A stretch of DNA of 64,000 bases, taken from assembly GCF_052078665.1 (NCBI RefSeq), contig NZ_JBQJIK010000036.1, forward strand, positions 15,084-79,083. Reading direction: 5' to 3'. Source of the stretch: Inquilinus sp052078665 (lineage in GTDB: Bacteria > Pseudomonadota > Alphaproteobacteria > DSM-16000 > Inquilinaceae). A model generated the notes under the pieces. It was not told the DNA's origin, ran no database searches, and worked only from the letters and a program-made list of their open reading frames with translations. This document shows positions 24,455 through 33,797 of this stretch, piece after piece; position 1 is the stretch's first letter; the number at the start of each line of letters is the position of its first letter. Made by a program: the position numbers and the translations under genes.

Positions 24455-26092
24455 TCATGAGCCGGGGCAGGTGACGGCCGGGGTGGTCCGGCCGGGAAGC
24501 ACGGCGAGCCAGACGGTGCGGCTCTCGAGCGGCGTGCCGAGCGCCGTCCGCGCCGGCCAGGCATAGGCGGTGATGTCCCGGGGGCAGAGGCCGGCGATCG
24601 GGCGGTCCGGCTGCGGCTGGCGCCGCGAGGCGTAGACGGCGCCGCTGCGGAGGAGGAGGTCCCGGCCGATCCAGGGCGACAGCGCCGGGTCTGCATCCTC
24701 GAACACCTGCGGCCGAGCGGCGCCGTACAGGGAGATCGTCCCGGCCTCCGGGATGGTGCCGATCACCGTCTCCGGCGCGCCGGGCTGGCTCTTCCGCCAC
24801 AGCGCCTCGGCTGCCGCGGACAGGGCCGGGCCGTCGAGATTCATGATGTTCGGGGTGCCGGACAGGCCGGGCTTGACCAGCATCAGCACGGCGAAGCCGA
24901 TCATGAAGGCCGGCGCCAGGGCGAGGGCGGCGGTGCGGAAGCGCGAAGCCGACAGGCCGGAGGCCGCGAGGGCGGGCAGGAGCAGGGCCAGGAGCGGCGG
25001 CGCGGCCAGCACGAAGCTCATGCCCCACATCGTCCGGATGCGGATGCCGGTGGCGGCGGAGGCGAGGGCGAGGGCGGCGATCGGGACCAGGTAGACGAAG
25101 GCGAGGTAGAGCCCGGCCGGGGAGCGGAGCCGCTGGTGGGCGAGGTGGAGGAGGGCGGCGATTCGCTCCCACCCCAGCGGGCTGAGCCCGATCGCCGCGG
25201 CCAGCAGCATCGGCGCGATGGCGAAGGCCTGGTCGCCGAGGAAGGTGAGGGGGCCGATCAGATGGCCCGCCGGGCCGGTCAGGGTGTCGTCGCTTCGATC
25301 GGCCAGATAGCTCAGCGTGGTGAAGTCGTTCTGCACCAGCCACAGCAGATGCGGTGCGACCACCAGGAGGCAGGCCGCCAGCCCGAGATAGAGGCCCGGC
25401 CGGGCGAAGTGCCGCCGGCCGGCGGGCGACAGCAGCAGATAGGCCAGGAGCGTGGCCAGCAACACGACGATCGAGTACTTCGCCAGCAGGCCCAGCCCGG
25501 CGGCGAGCCCGGTCAGGCCCCACCAGACCGCCTGGTCGCGGGTGACGGCCCGCCAGAACAGCGCCATCGTCCAGGCCCAGAGGGCGAACTGCACGGTGTT
25601 CGGGTTGAAGCGCGGCGCGGCGTAGGTGGTGTAGTGGGTCAGGGCCAGCAGCACCACCGCGACCAGCGCGGCGCGGCGCCCGGCGATGTCGCGCGTCAGC
25701 AGCCAGACGGCGGCAAAGGCGGCGGCGATGAAGGCCTGGCTCAGCCCGTAATAGGCCCAGTTGGCGCTGCCGAACACGGCGTGGACGAGCTCGGCGGACC
25801 AGGCCGCCAGCGGCGGGTGCTTGTGGTAGCCCCAGAGCCAGTGTTGCCCCCAGTAGAGCCCTTCGAGCGTGTCGGGATGCAGGTTGCCGGCCAGCCAGGC
25901 CGGCAGCAGGGTCCAGGCCACGAAGCCGGCGCCGAGAAAGGTGGGGACCCAGAGGGAATGGATATCGCGGACGACGGCGAGCACCGCTCCGGCCGGCACC
26001 GGGCCGGGCCGGTGCGTCCCCGGCACGACTGGGGACTCGGTAACGGATCTGGATCGGACCGCCTCGGTGCTCACGATGTCGTCGCTGCTCAC
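24455..26092 (-). CDS. GT39/ArnT-like integral membrane glycosyltransferase
   Basis: This 545-residue protein has about 11-12 membrane helices and the GYHKHPPLAAW motif after the first helix, characteristic of ArnT and related dolichyl/undecaprenyl-phosphate-sugar transferases (PMT_2 domain). These enzymes transfer a sugar from undecaprenyl phosphate to lipid A or another surface acceptor on the periplasmic side. The C-terminal soluble part (TVIGTIPEAGTISLYG onward) is periplasmic. It starts the operon followed by a GT2 and a YdjC deacetylase, together equivalent to FlmK, FlmF2 and NaxD of Francisella. Confidence 0.83.
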   Translation of the reverse strand: MSSDDIVSTEAVRSRSVTESPVVPGTHRPGPVPAGAVLAVVRDIHSLWVPTFLGAGFVAWTLLPAWLAGNLHPDTLEGLYWGQHWLWGYHKHPPLAAWSAELVHAVFGSANWAYYGLSQAFIAAAFAAVWLLTRDIAGRRAALVAVVLLALTHYTTYAAPRFNPNTVQFALWAWTMALFWRAVTRDQAVWWGLTGLAAGLGLLAKYSIVVLLATLLAYLLLSPAGRRHFARPGLYLGLAACLLVVAPHLLWLVQNDFTTLSYLADRSDDTLTGPAGHLIGPLTFLGDQAFAIAPMLLAAAIGLSPLGWERIAALLHLAHQRLRSPAGLYLAFVYLVPIAALALASAATGIRIRTMWGMSFVLAAPPLLALLLPALAASGLSASRFRTAALALAPAFMIGFAVLMLVKPGLSGTPNIMNLDGPALSAAAEALWRKSQPGAPETVIGTIPEAGTISLYGAARPQVFEDADPALSPWIGRDLLLRSGAVYASRRQPQPDRPIAGLCPRDITAYAWPARTALGTPLESRTVWLAVLPGRTTPAVTCPGS

Positions 26093-26351
26093 TAGGAACG
26101 CTTGGCCGCGGTTCGGCCAATCGCGGCCGGGGATGCGGCGCCATTAGAAATAATGGCTCTTCCGAGGTTCCGGTATTTACAGTTTCGTATACATTTCCGA
26201 CGCGTTGTTTGCTTGTTGGCGCGGGGTCTGGTCGAGACACAAGTATTGTGGAGAGAAATTAATAATTCTGGTCTGTTTAAGTAGTTCAATGAAAAGCTGC
26301 AATCTTCTTTTTGAAAGAAGGTCGCTTCTGCATGCCGGCCCACAAAAGACG
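26093..26351. other. AT-rich upstream region of the glycosyltransferase operon
   Basis: About 260 bp, clearly AT-rich between 26150 and 26310, preceding the glycosyltransferase operon and probably containing its promoter. It holds a small inverted repeat CTTCTTT-TTG-AAAGAAG (26304-26320). No gene was seen. Confidence 0.45.
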
Positions 26352-26380
26352 AAGGCCCGCCGACAATTGCGGCGGGCCTT
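26352..26380 (-). terminator. Intrinsic terminator of the CHAP gene
   Basis: AAGGCCCGCCG and CGGCGGGCCTT pair in an 11-bp perfect stem around a 7-nt loop. On the minus strand GTCTTTTGTG follows. It lies 28 bp after the CHAP gene stop codon. Confidence 0.85.
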
Positions 26381-26408
26381 GCTGGAACCGGGAGCGGGAA
26401 GCGGTCTG

Positions 26409-27236
26409 TCAGTCGGCGCGTTCGGCGACCTGGGTGTTCGGCGCGTAGATGAAGCCGTAGGTCGGGTACACCGAGGTGCCCATCTGGGCGGTCGGCTGAT
26501 GCCAGAAGCGGGTCTGGCTCCAGTCGTTCTTGGCCGAGACATCGATCACCCGGGCCGGCTCGTTCACCCGGCCGCGCGGCGCCCAATTGGCCTGGTCGAC
26601 GATAATCTCGCGGGAACTGACCACCCGGCGCACCACCGCGACATGGCCGCGCCGCATCGAACCGGTGCGCTTCAGTACGATCACCGAGCCGGCGACCGGC
26701 ATGCGGCCGCGGTTGTAGCGGCCGGAGGCTGCATCCCACCAGCGCCAGGCATCGCCGGAGATCTGGAAGCCGGTCAGTTCGCGGGCGAAGGGGACGCAGG
26801 ACCAGCGGCGATGCTGGGCCTTCAGCGTCGAGACGCGCTGGATCTGCCGCTGCTCGGTGACGTTGCGGGCCGTCAGCTGGGTGCGCGGGATCGCTGCAGT
26901 AGCCACGGCCGGGGCCTGGGGACGAGCCCGGGGCGCCGGTGCTGTGACCGTCTTCCGCTCCGTGGCCGGTGCCGGGCTGGCCGGCTGGTCCGTCGCCGCC
27001 TGGCGGGTGGCCACGGCGTCGCGGACGGCGCCTTCGACCTGATCGCTGGACTGGCCGGCGGCTGCGGCAGCCGCGGCATTCAACTCGCGCGTGGTGCGTG
27101 AGGCGGCGTGTGCGGTTTCGCTGAGAAGGGCGACGCTGCAGACCAGCGTCAACAGACTTGCAGTGAGGGTACTGAGTGGGCGCTTGGCCCGAGTTTGAGT
27201 TCTGATTCTGTGGTCATAGTCAGTGTCGCGGGTCAT
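26409..27236 (-). CDS. Secreted CHAP domain protein
   Basis: This protein of about 275 residues has an N-terminal signal peptide (basic TQTRAKRPLST, then LTASLLTLVCSVALLSETAHA), an Ala/Pro-rich linker of about 80 residues, and a C-terminal CHAP (cysteine amidase/peptidase) domain. The expected nucleophile Cys is in WSCVPFARELTG, the His in RRGHVAVVRRV, and a polar residue in IIVDQANW. CHAP enzymes cleave peptidoglycan peptides or amides, so this is a likely periplasmic cell-wall hydrolase. ATG 27236 is chosen because the signal peptide begins soon after. Confidence 0.82.
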   Translation of the reverse strand: MTRDTDYDHRIRTQTRAKRPLSTLTASLLTLVCSVALLSETAHAASRTTRELNAAAAAAAGQSSDQVEGAVRDAVATRQAATDQPASPAPATERKTVTAPAPRARPQAPAVATAAIPRTQLTARNVTEQRQIQRVSTLKAQHRRWSCVPFARELTGFQISGDAWRWWDAASGRYNRGRMPVAGSVIVLKRTGSMRRGHVAVVRRVVSSREIIVDQANWAPRGRVNEPARVIDVSAKNDWSQTRFWHQPTAQMGTSVYPTYGFIYAPNTQVAERAD

Positions 27237-27807
27237 CACTGGCCCGTCCCCCCTGCGCTGTGTCAATCGGACTGCACTCGCTCCCTTGGCGCTCCAAACG
27301 GATGCAGCGCCTTTCCGGCCGGCTCGTTCGGTGACCCCAGTCACCGCCCCCTCACCGGCAAGAACGGTTAGTAACATTCTGAAATATTCCCGCCAAGCGG
27401 AAATGACACCTTTCCGCCAGATTTCTGCCCGCTTTCGAACGCCAATACAGAAGCGATCCGGGTTCATGTATTGCAGGCGGGCGTAAAAAAATTATTCGAC
27501 TTTTGCAAAGTGCATAGGTCGTTTCGGATGCCTATTCGTTCGGCCCTGGACACGATGCTGGAAAGTTGACGGGTTCAATTGACTGGGGTGGCTACTTGAT
27601 AGCTCCGAAGCGAAGCGGCTGCTAATGCATTCATTGTCCGACAAAAACGACCGATGTTCCGGTTTCGGACCTTGCAGCGACGCGGCGAGCCCCGCGTCTG
27701 GCGCATAGCAGAGTATTGGACGCCTTGGCCGCCTTCCGCCGGCCGCGCTACAACCTCCTTCCGAGATTCAGGCGGCAAGATGCGCCGAGAAGAGGGAGAC
27801 CGAACCG
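27237..27807. other. Intergenic region between CHAP gene and gabD
   Basis: About 570 bp with no supported gene. It contains the perfect inverted repeat GCGGAAA-N7-TTTCCGC (27397-27417), a lower-GC promoter-like stretch near 27480-27600, and -35-like TTGAC elements near 27567 and 27580. It must hold the divergent promoters for the CHAP gene and gabD. Confidence 0.4.
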
Positions 27808-29265
27808 ATGCAGCTCACCGACTCGAAGCTTTTCCGCCAGCAAAGCTATGTCGACGGCCGATGGGCGGACGCTGATGACGGGCGGGTGATCGAGGTCACC
27901 AACCCGGCCGACGGCGCCAGGCTGGGCACCGTGCCGCGCGCCGGCGCCGCCGAGACCCGCCGCGCCATCGCCGCCGCCGACAAGGCCTGGCCGGCCTGGC
28001 GCGCCAAGACGGCGCAGGAGAGGTTCACGATCCTGCGGCGCTGGTTCGAGCTGATGATGGCGAATCAGGAGGACCTGGCGAAGCTGATGACGGCGGAGCA
28101 GGGCAAGCCGCTGGCCGAGAGCCGCGGCGAGATCGCCTATGCCGCCAGCTTCGTCGAGTGGTTCGCCGAGGAGGGCAAGCGGATCTACGGCGACACCATC
28201 CCGGCGCCGGCCGGCGACCGCCGCATCGTCGTGATCAAGCAGCCGATCGGCGTCTGTGCCGCGATCACGCCCTGGAACTTCCCGGCGGCGATGATCACCC
28301 GCAAGGCCGGCGCGGCGCTGGCCGCCGGCTGCACCATGGTGGTCAAGCCGGCCAGCGAGACGCCCTATTCGGCCCTGGCCCTGGCCGAGCTGGCGGAGCG
28401 TGCCGGCATCCCGGCCGGCGTGTTCTCGGTCATCACCGGCAGCGCCAGCGAGATCGGCGGCGAGATGACCTCGAGCCCGATCGTGCGCAAGGTGACCTTC
28501 ACCGGGTCGACCGAGATCGGCAAGCTGCTGATCCAGCAATCCGCCTCGACGGTGAAGAAGGTGTCGATGGAGCTGGGCGGCAACGCGCCCTTCATCGTCT
28601 TCGACGACGCCGATCTCGACGCCGCGGTGCAGGGGGCGATCGCCTCGAAATACCGCAACACCGGCCAGACCTGCGTCTGCGCCAACCGCCTGCTGGTGCA
28701 GGACGGAGTCTACGATGCCTTCGCCGCCAAGCTGGCTGAGGCGGTCGGCGCGCTGAAGGTCGCCGATGGCATGACCGACGGCGCCCAGCAGGGGCCGCTG
28801 ATCAACATGAAGGCGGTCGAGAAGGTCGAGGAGCACATCGCCGACGCCCTGGAGAAGGGGGCCCATCTCGCCCTCGGCGGCAAGCGCCATGCCCTCGGCG
28901 GCACCTTCTTCCAGCCGACGATCCTGACCGACGTGACGCCGGAGATGAAGGTGGCGAAGGAGGAGACCTTCGGCCCGCTGGCGCCGCTGTTCCGGTTCAA
29001 GACCGAGGAGGAGGCGATCCGGATGGCCAACGACACCGAGTTCGGCCTCGCCTCCTACTTCTACAGCCGCGACATCGGCCGGATCTGGCGGGTCGGCGAG
29101 GCGCTGGAATACGGCATCGTCGGCATCAACGAGGGGTTGATCTCGACCGCCGTCGCTCCCTTCGGCGGGGTGAAGGAAAGCGGCCTCGGCCGTGAGGGCT
29201 CGCATTACGGCATCGAGGATTATCTCGAGGTCAAATACCTGTGCGTGGGCGGGCTGAACCGGTGA
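27808..29265 (+). CDS. gabD: NAD(P)-dependent succinate-semialdehyde dehydrogenase
   Basis: This 485-residue aldehyde dehydrogenase oxidises succinate semialdehyde to succinate in GABA breakdown. The nucleophile Cys lies in NTGQTCVCANRLL near residue 288, the general base Glu in MELGGNAPF near 254, and the cofactor site in FTGSTEIGK. The GabD-like VSMELGGNAPFIVFDDADLD and EETFGPLAPLF segments support the subfamily. GAGGGAG precedes the ATG. The stop overlaps the GTG of the next gene (rpiA), so the two are co-transcribed. Confidence 0.9.
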   Translation: MQLTDSKLFRQQSYVDGRWADADDGRVIEVTNPADGARLGTVPRAGAAETRRAIAAADKAWPAWRAKTAQERFTILRRWFELMMANQEDLAKLMTAEQGKPLAESRGEIAYAASFVEWFAEEGKRIYGDTIPAPAGDRRIVVIKQPIGVCAAITPWNFPAAMITRKAGAALAAGCTMVVKPASETPYSALALAELAERAGIPAGVFSVITGSASEIGGEMTSSPIVRKVTFTGSTEIGKLLIQQSASTVKKVSMELGGNAPFIVFDDADLDAAVQGAIASKYRNTGQTCVCANRLLVQDGVYDAFAAKLAEAVGALKVADGMTDGAQQGPLINMKAVEKVEEHIADALEKGAHLALGGKRHALGGTFFQPTILTDVTPEMKVAKEETFGPLAPLFRFKTEEEAIRMANDTEFGLASYFYSRDIGRIWRVGEALEYGIVGINEGLISTAVAPFGGVKESGLGREGSHYGIEDYLEVKYLCVGGLNR

Positions 29266-29972
29266 CCGAGACCCTGTCGCCGCAGGAGCAGGGCAAGCGC
29301 GCCGCGGGCGAGGCCGCGGCGGCGCTGGTCGAGGACGGCATGCGGCTCGGCCTCGGCACCGGCTCGACCGTGCGCTGGGTGCTGGATGCGCTGGGCCGCC
29401 GCATCCGGGAGGAGGGGCTGCGCGTCACCGGCATCCCGACCTCGGAGCAGACGGCCGAGCGGGCCCGTGCGCTCGGCATCCCGCTGACCGACTTCGCCGC
29501 GACCGAGGCGCTCGACCTGTGCATCGACGGTGCCGACGAGGTCGAGCGCGGGACGCTGCGCCTGATCAAGGGGCTGGGCGGGGCGCTGCTGCGTGAGAAG
29601 ATCGTGGCCGAGGCCGCGGCCCGCTTCATCGCCGTGGTCGACGCCTCCAAGATCGTCGAGGTGCTCGGCGAGAAGGCGCCGCTGCCGGTCGAAGTCACGG
29701 TGTTCGGCTGGGAGGCGACGGCCCGGCGCCTTTCGGCCCTGGGCGGCGCCCCGGTGCTGCGGCAGCGCGACGGCGCCGCGGTCCGCACCGATGGCGGCAA
29801 CCTGGTCCTGGATTGCGGCGGCTTCGCGCCGATCCGCGACCCGGATGGGCTGCAGCGGGCGGTCAAGTCGATCGCCGGGGTGGTCGAGACCGGTCTGTTC
29901 CTCGGCGGCGCCGAGCAGGCGATCATCGGCCAGGCGGACGGCACAACGACCTCGCTGCGGCCCGCGCCCTGA
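29262..29972 (+). CDS. rpiA: Ribose-5-phosphate isomerase A
   Basis: This 236-residue enzyme interconverts ribose 5-phosphate and ribulose 5-phosphate in the pentose phosphate pathway. Family motifs: GLGTGSTVRWVLD (phosphate site), IPTSEQTAERA, DLCIDGADEVERG with catalytic Asp, and KGLGGALLREKIV. Its GTG start forms a GTGA overlap with the gabD stop. An in-frame upstream ATG at 29241 would overlap gabD further and is less likely. A hairpin at 30061-30083 may end the transcript. Confidence 0.92.
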   Translation: MTETLSPQEQGKRAAGEAAAALVEDGMRLGLGTGSTVRWVLDALGRRIREEGLRVTGIPTSEQTAERARALGIPLTDFAATEALDLCIDGADEVERGTLRLIKGLGGALLREKIVAEAAARFIAVVDASKIVEVLGEKAPLPVEVTVFGWEATARRLSALGGAPVLRQRDGAAVRTDGGNLVLDCGGFAPIRDPDGLQRAVKSIAGVVETGLFLGGAEQAIIGQADGTTTSLRPAP

Positions 29973-30060
29973 GATCTCCGGAGGACATAGCGGCCCTGCG
30001 GGCGGAACGGGCTTGCCTCGATCGCGGTCCGCGGCCCAAATGCCGGGTGAACCCCTTCCC

Positions 30061-30083
30061 GCGCGGCCGGTCGCCGGCCGCGC
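30061..30083 (+). terminator. Hairpin after rpiA
   Basis: GCGCGGCCGG and CCGGCCGCGC form a 10-bp stem with a 3-nt loop, followed by CGCTTTG. The T-run is short, so termination is only probable. Confidence 0.4.
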
Positions 30084-30116
30084 CGCTTTGACCGCGGCGG
30101 GCGGTCTGGACATGCC

Positions 30117-31499
30117 ATGACCGGATACGATTTCGACTATTTCGTCATCGGCGGCGGCTCGGGTGGCGTGCGCTCGGCCCGCATCGCGGCGCAGCACGGC
30201 GCCCGGGTGGGCATCGCCGAGGAGCGCTACTGGGGCGGCACCTGCGTCAATGTCGGCTGCGTGCCGAAGAAGCTGCTGGCGATGGCGGCGCATTTCTCCG
30301 CCGATTTCGAGGACGCCGCCGGCTTCGGCTGGACCGTGCCGGGCGCGACCCATGACTGGGCCACGCTGATCGCCCGCAAGGACGCCGAGATCGGGCGGCT
30401 GAACGGCATCTACCGCAACCTGCTGACCGGTGTCGGCGCCACCATGTTCGACGCCCGGGCGGTACTGGTCGACGCCCACACGGTCGAGGTCGGCGGCAAG
30501 CGCGTCACCGCCGACCGCATCCTGGTGGCGACCGGCGGCTGGCCGGTGCTGCCGGACCGGCCGGGCGTCCGCGAGCTCGCCTTCACCTCGAACGAGGCGT
30601 TCCATCTGGAGCGGATGCCGCAGCGCGTGGTCATCGTCGGCGGCGGCTACATCGCAGTCGAGTTCGCCGGCATCTTCCACGGCCTCGGCGCCGAGGTGAC
30701 GCTGGTGCATCGCGGCGACATGGTGCTGCGCGGCTTCGACGACGATCTGCGCGTCCATCTCGCCACCGAGATCGGCAAGGCCGGGGTCAATCTGCGCCTC
30801 GGCTGCAATGTCGAGGGCATCGCCAAGGTTGGCGACGCCCTGGCGGTGACGCTGAGCAACGACGAGGTCGTCGCCGCCGACGGGGTGATGTACGCCACCG
30901 GCCGCAAGCCGAACTCGGCGGGGTTGGGGCTGGAGACGGTCGGTGTGGCGGTCGATGCCGACGGCGCCATCGCCGTCGACGAGCAGTACCGGACCAGCGT
31001 GCCCAACATCTACGCCCTGGGCGACGTCACCGACCGGCTGAACCTGACGCCGGTGGCGATCGCCGAGGGCCATGCCCTGGCCGACACGCTGTTCGGCGGC
31101 AAGCCGCGGGTGCCGTCCTACGAGAACGTGCCGACGGCGGTGTTCTCCAACCCGCCGATCGGCACGGTCGGGCTGACCGAGGCGGCGGCGCGCGAGCGCC
31201 ATGGCGAGGTCGATGTCTACCGCGCCGTGTTCCGGCCGATGCGCCACACCTTGTCGGGCCGCGAGGAGCGGACGCTGATGAAGCTGGTGGTCGACCCCAA
31301 GACCGACCGGGTGCTGGGCTGCCACATGGTCGGGCCGGATGCGCCGGAGATCGTCCAGGGGTTGGGGATCGCGCTGATCTGCGGCGCCACCAAGGCGCAG
31401 TTCGACGCCACCATCGGCATCCACCCGACCGCGGCGGAGGAGTTCGTGACCATGCGCAGCAAGGTCGAGCGCCCGGCCAGCCCCGGGCTGGCGCAGTGA
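30117..31499 (+). CDS. gor: Glutathione-disulfide reductase
   Basis: This 460-residue flavoenzyme reduces oxidised glutathione with NADPH in the cytoplasm. The FAD site is VIGGGSGGVRSARIAA, the redox-active disulfide is GGTCVNVGCVPKK near residue 42, the NADPH site is VIVGGGYIAVEFAGI, and the C-terminal catalytic segment is IGIHPTAAEEFVT. All key residues are present and the length is normal. A methyltransferase gene begins inside its last codons (GTGA overlap). Confidence 0.93.
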   Translation: MTGYDFDYFVIGGGSGGVRSARIAAQHGARVGIAEERYWGGTCVNVGCVPKKLLAMAAHFSADFEDAAGFGWTVPGATHDWATLIARKDAEIGRLNGIYRNLLTGVGATMFDARAVLVDAHTVEVGGKRVTADRILVATGGWPVLPDRPGVRELAFTSNEAFHLERMPQRVVIVGGGYIAVEFAGIFHGLGAEVTLVHRGDMVLRGFDDDLRVHLATEIGKAGVNLRLGCNVEGIAKVGDALAVTLSNDEVVAADGVMYATGRKPNSAGLGLETVGVAVDADGAIAVDEQYRTSVPNIYALGDVTDRLNLTPVAIAEGHALADTLFGGKPRVPSYENVPTAVFSNPPIGTVGLTEAAARERHGEVDVYRAVFRPMRHTLSGREERTLMKLVVDPKTDRVLGCHMVGPDAPEIVQGLGIALICGATKAQFDATIGIHPTAAEEFVTMRSKVERPASPGLAQ

Positions 31500-32245
31500 C
31501 GGATTCGCCGCAGAATATCTATGACGACCCGGTGTTCTTCGCCGGCTATGCCGCGCTGCGCGAGGCCGAGAGCGGGCTGAATGCCGTGCTGGAGCAGCCG
31601 GCCCTGACGCGGCTGCTGCCGGCGTCGCTCGCCGGGCTGCGCATCCTCGATCTCGGCTGCGGCTTCGGTGACTTCGCCCGCTCCGCCCGGGCGCGCGGGG
31701 CGGCCTCGGTCATGGGGATCGACGTTTCGGCGAAGATGCTGGCGGAAGCCCGGCGGCGGACCTCGGATCCCGCGATCCGCTACGAACAGGCGGCGATCGA
31801 GGCGCTGGCGGTGGAGCCGGGAGCGTTCGATCTGGCCGTCTCGTCGCTGGCCCTGCACTACGTCGCCGACTATGCGGGCGCGGTTCGGAAGATCGCTGCC
31901 GCCCTGGTGCCGGGAGGCCGTTTCGTCTTCTCGGTCGAGCACCCGATGTGCACCGCGTTGGGCGTCTATGAATGGCATCGCGATGCCGACGGGGCCGAGC
32001 TGCATTGGCCGGTCGACCGCTACGGCGAGGAAGGGCGGCGCGACACGCGCTGGTTCGTCGACGGGGTGGTCAAGCACCATCGCACCGTCGCCAGCTATGT
32101 GAACGGCCTGGTCGACGCCGGGTTGTCCCTGGCGCGATTGGAGGAGCCCGAGGCCGATCCGGCGGCGCTGCAGGCCCGGCCGGAGCTCGCGCTGCAGCGG
32201 CGCCGGCCCCCCTTCCTGCTGCTCGCGGCGGACAAGCCGGCGTAG
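31496..32245 (+). CDS. Class I SAM-dependent methyltransferase
   Basis: This 249-residue protein has a Rossmann-type methyltransferase fold with SAM motif ILDLGCGFGDFARSARARG near residue 50, GIDVSAKMLAEARRR (motif II) and FDLAVSSLALHYV (motif post-I). It resembles small-molecule methyltransferases annotated as UbiE/COQ5-like, but the acceptor is unknown. It is translationally coupled to gor by a GTGA overlap, which may indicate a link to thiol or xenobiotic metabolism. Confidence 0.85.
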   Translation: MTDSPQNIYDDPVFFAGYAALREAESGLNAVLEQPALTRLLPASLAGLRILDLGCGFGDFARSARARGAASVMGIDVSAKMLAEARRRTSDPAIRYEQAAIEALAVEPGAFDLAVSSLALHYVADYAGAVRKIAAALVPGGRFVFSVEHPMCTALGVYEWHRDADGAELHWPVDRYGEEGRRDTRWFVDGVVKHHRTVASYVNGLVDAGLSLARLEEPEADPAALQARPELALQRRRPPFLLLAADKPA

Positions 32246-32388
32246 CGGCCGCCGCACGCCGTTCTTGTCATAAGAGGGCTGCGCTGCGACGCTGGCAAAG
32301 CCGAAGGCGCAGGCGTATAGCCTCACATCCGGTCCTGGCCGCCATGGGGAGTGCGCGGGCAGGGGCGTAAGGTGCGGAGTGTACGGCG

Positions 32389-33777
32389 ATGGCGGAACGG
32401 TGGACCCCTGACTCCTGGCGCGCGATGCCGGTGAGGCAGATGCCGCAATATCCCGACGCGGCCAAGGTGGCGGCGGCGGAGCAGACCCTGTCGAAGTACC
32501 CGCCGCTGGTCTTCGCCGGCGAGGCCCGCTCGCTGAAGGCGGCGCTCGGCCGCGTCGCCGCGGGCAAGGCATTCCTGCTGCAGGGCGGCGACTGCGCCGA
32601 GAGCTTCGCCGAGTTCCACCCGGACAAGATCCGCGACACCTTCCGCGTGCTGCTGCAGATGGCGGTCATCCTGACCTTCGGCGGCGGCCTGCCGGTGGTG
32701 AAGGTCGGCCGCATGGCGGGCCAGTTCGCCAAGCCGCGCTCCGCCGACATGGAGACGATCGACGGCGTCTCGCTGCCCTCCTATCGCGGCGACATCATCA
32801 ACGGCGTCGAGTTCAACGAGGCCTCGCGTATCCCCGACCCGGCGCGCATGGTGCAGGCCTTCAACCAGTCGGCCGCCACGCTGAACCTGCTGCGCGCCTT
32901 TGCCCAGGGCGGCTATGCCGACCTGCACAAGGTGCATTCGTGGAACCTCGGCTTCGTCACCCGGTCGCCCTGGGGCGAGCGCTACGAGGCTTTCGCCAGC
33001 CGGATCGACGAGGCGCTCGAGTTCATGGCCGCCTGCGGCGTCAACGCCGAGACCACGCCGGCGATCCGCGAGACCGATTTCTACACCAGCCACGAGGCGC
33101 TGCTGCTGCCCTATGAGCAGGCGCTGACCCGGATCGACAGCACCTCGGGCGACTGGTACGACGTCTCGGCCCATCTGCTGTGGATCGGTGACCGTACCCG
33201 CCAGGCCGACGGCGCGCATGTCGAGTTCCTGCGCGGGGTGAAGAACCCGCTGGGCCTGAAATGCGGCCCGTCGCTGGACCCCGACGACCTGATCCGCCTG
33301 ATCGACGCGCTGAACCCGGACAACGAGGCCGGGCGGCTGACCCTGATCGTGCGCATGGGCGCCGACAAGGTCGTGGACAAGCTGCCGCCGCTGCTGCGCC
33401 GGGTGCGCGACGAGGGCCGCACCGTGGTCTGGTGCTGCGACCCGATGCACGGCAACACCATCTCCTCACCCTCCGGCTACAAGACCCGGCCGTTCGACCG
33501 GATCCTGTCCGAGGTGCGCGACTTCTTCGACCTGCACCGGGCCGAGGGCACCCATCCCGGCGGCGTGCATTTCGAGATGACCGGCCAGGACGTCACCGAA
33601 TGCACCGGCGGTGCCCAGGCCATCACCGACGAGGCGCTGTCGCTGCGCTACCAGACCGCGGTCGACCCGCGGCTGAACGCCAGCCAGTCGCTGGAGTTGG
33701 CGTTCCTGATCGCCGAGAAGCTGAAGCAGGAGCGCAGCGCACAGGATGCGGCCCGCCGGGCCGCGGCTGCGGAATAG
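32389..33777 (+). CDS. 3-deoxy-7-phosphoheptulonate synthase, class II
   Basis: This 462-residue enzyme condenses phosphoenolpyruvate and erythrose 4-phosphate, the first step of the shikimate pathway. It is the plant-like class II type: WRAMPVRQMPQYPD near the N terminus, LLQGGDCAESFAEF near residue 63, KVGRMAGQFAKPRS, the WCCDPMHGNT stretch, and HFEMTGQDVTECTGG near the end. Cys in GGDCAE is a metal ligand in this class. The TATAGC element at 32317 may be the -10 of its promoter. pncB follows after 20 bp. Confidence 0.92.
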   Translation: MAERWTPDSWRAMPVRQMPQYPDAAKVAAAEQTLSKYPPLVFAGEARSLKAALGRVAAGKAFLLQGGDCAESFAEFHPDKIRDTFRVLLQMAVILTFGGGLPVVKVGRMAGQFAKPRSADMETIDGVSLPSYRGDIINGVEFNEASRIPDPARMVQAFNQSAATLNLLRAFAQGGYADLHKVHSWNLGFVTRSPWGERYEAFASRIDEALEFMAACGVNAETTPAIRETDFYTSHEALLLPYEQALTRIDSTSGDWYDVSAHLLWIGDRTRQADGAHVEFLRGVKNPLGLKCGPSLDPDDLIRLIDALNPDNEAGRLTLIVRMGADKVVDKLPPLLRRVRDEGRTVVWCCDPMHGNTISSPSGYKTRPFDRILSEVRDFFDLHRAEGTHPGGVHFEMTGQDVTECTGGAQAITDEALSLRYQTAVDPRLNASQSLELAFLIAEKLKQERSAQDAARRAAAAE

Positions 33778-33797
33778 CAACCCAGGGAACGGCGTCC

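Noticed and set aside
23430..26240. A single 936-residue minus-strand frame covering GT39 and GT2
   Set aside because: Only the part after about 24458 encodes the GT2 enzyme. The rest lies opposite or out of frame to the GT39 gene and is Arg/Pro/Gly-rich without motifs.
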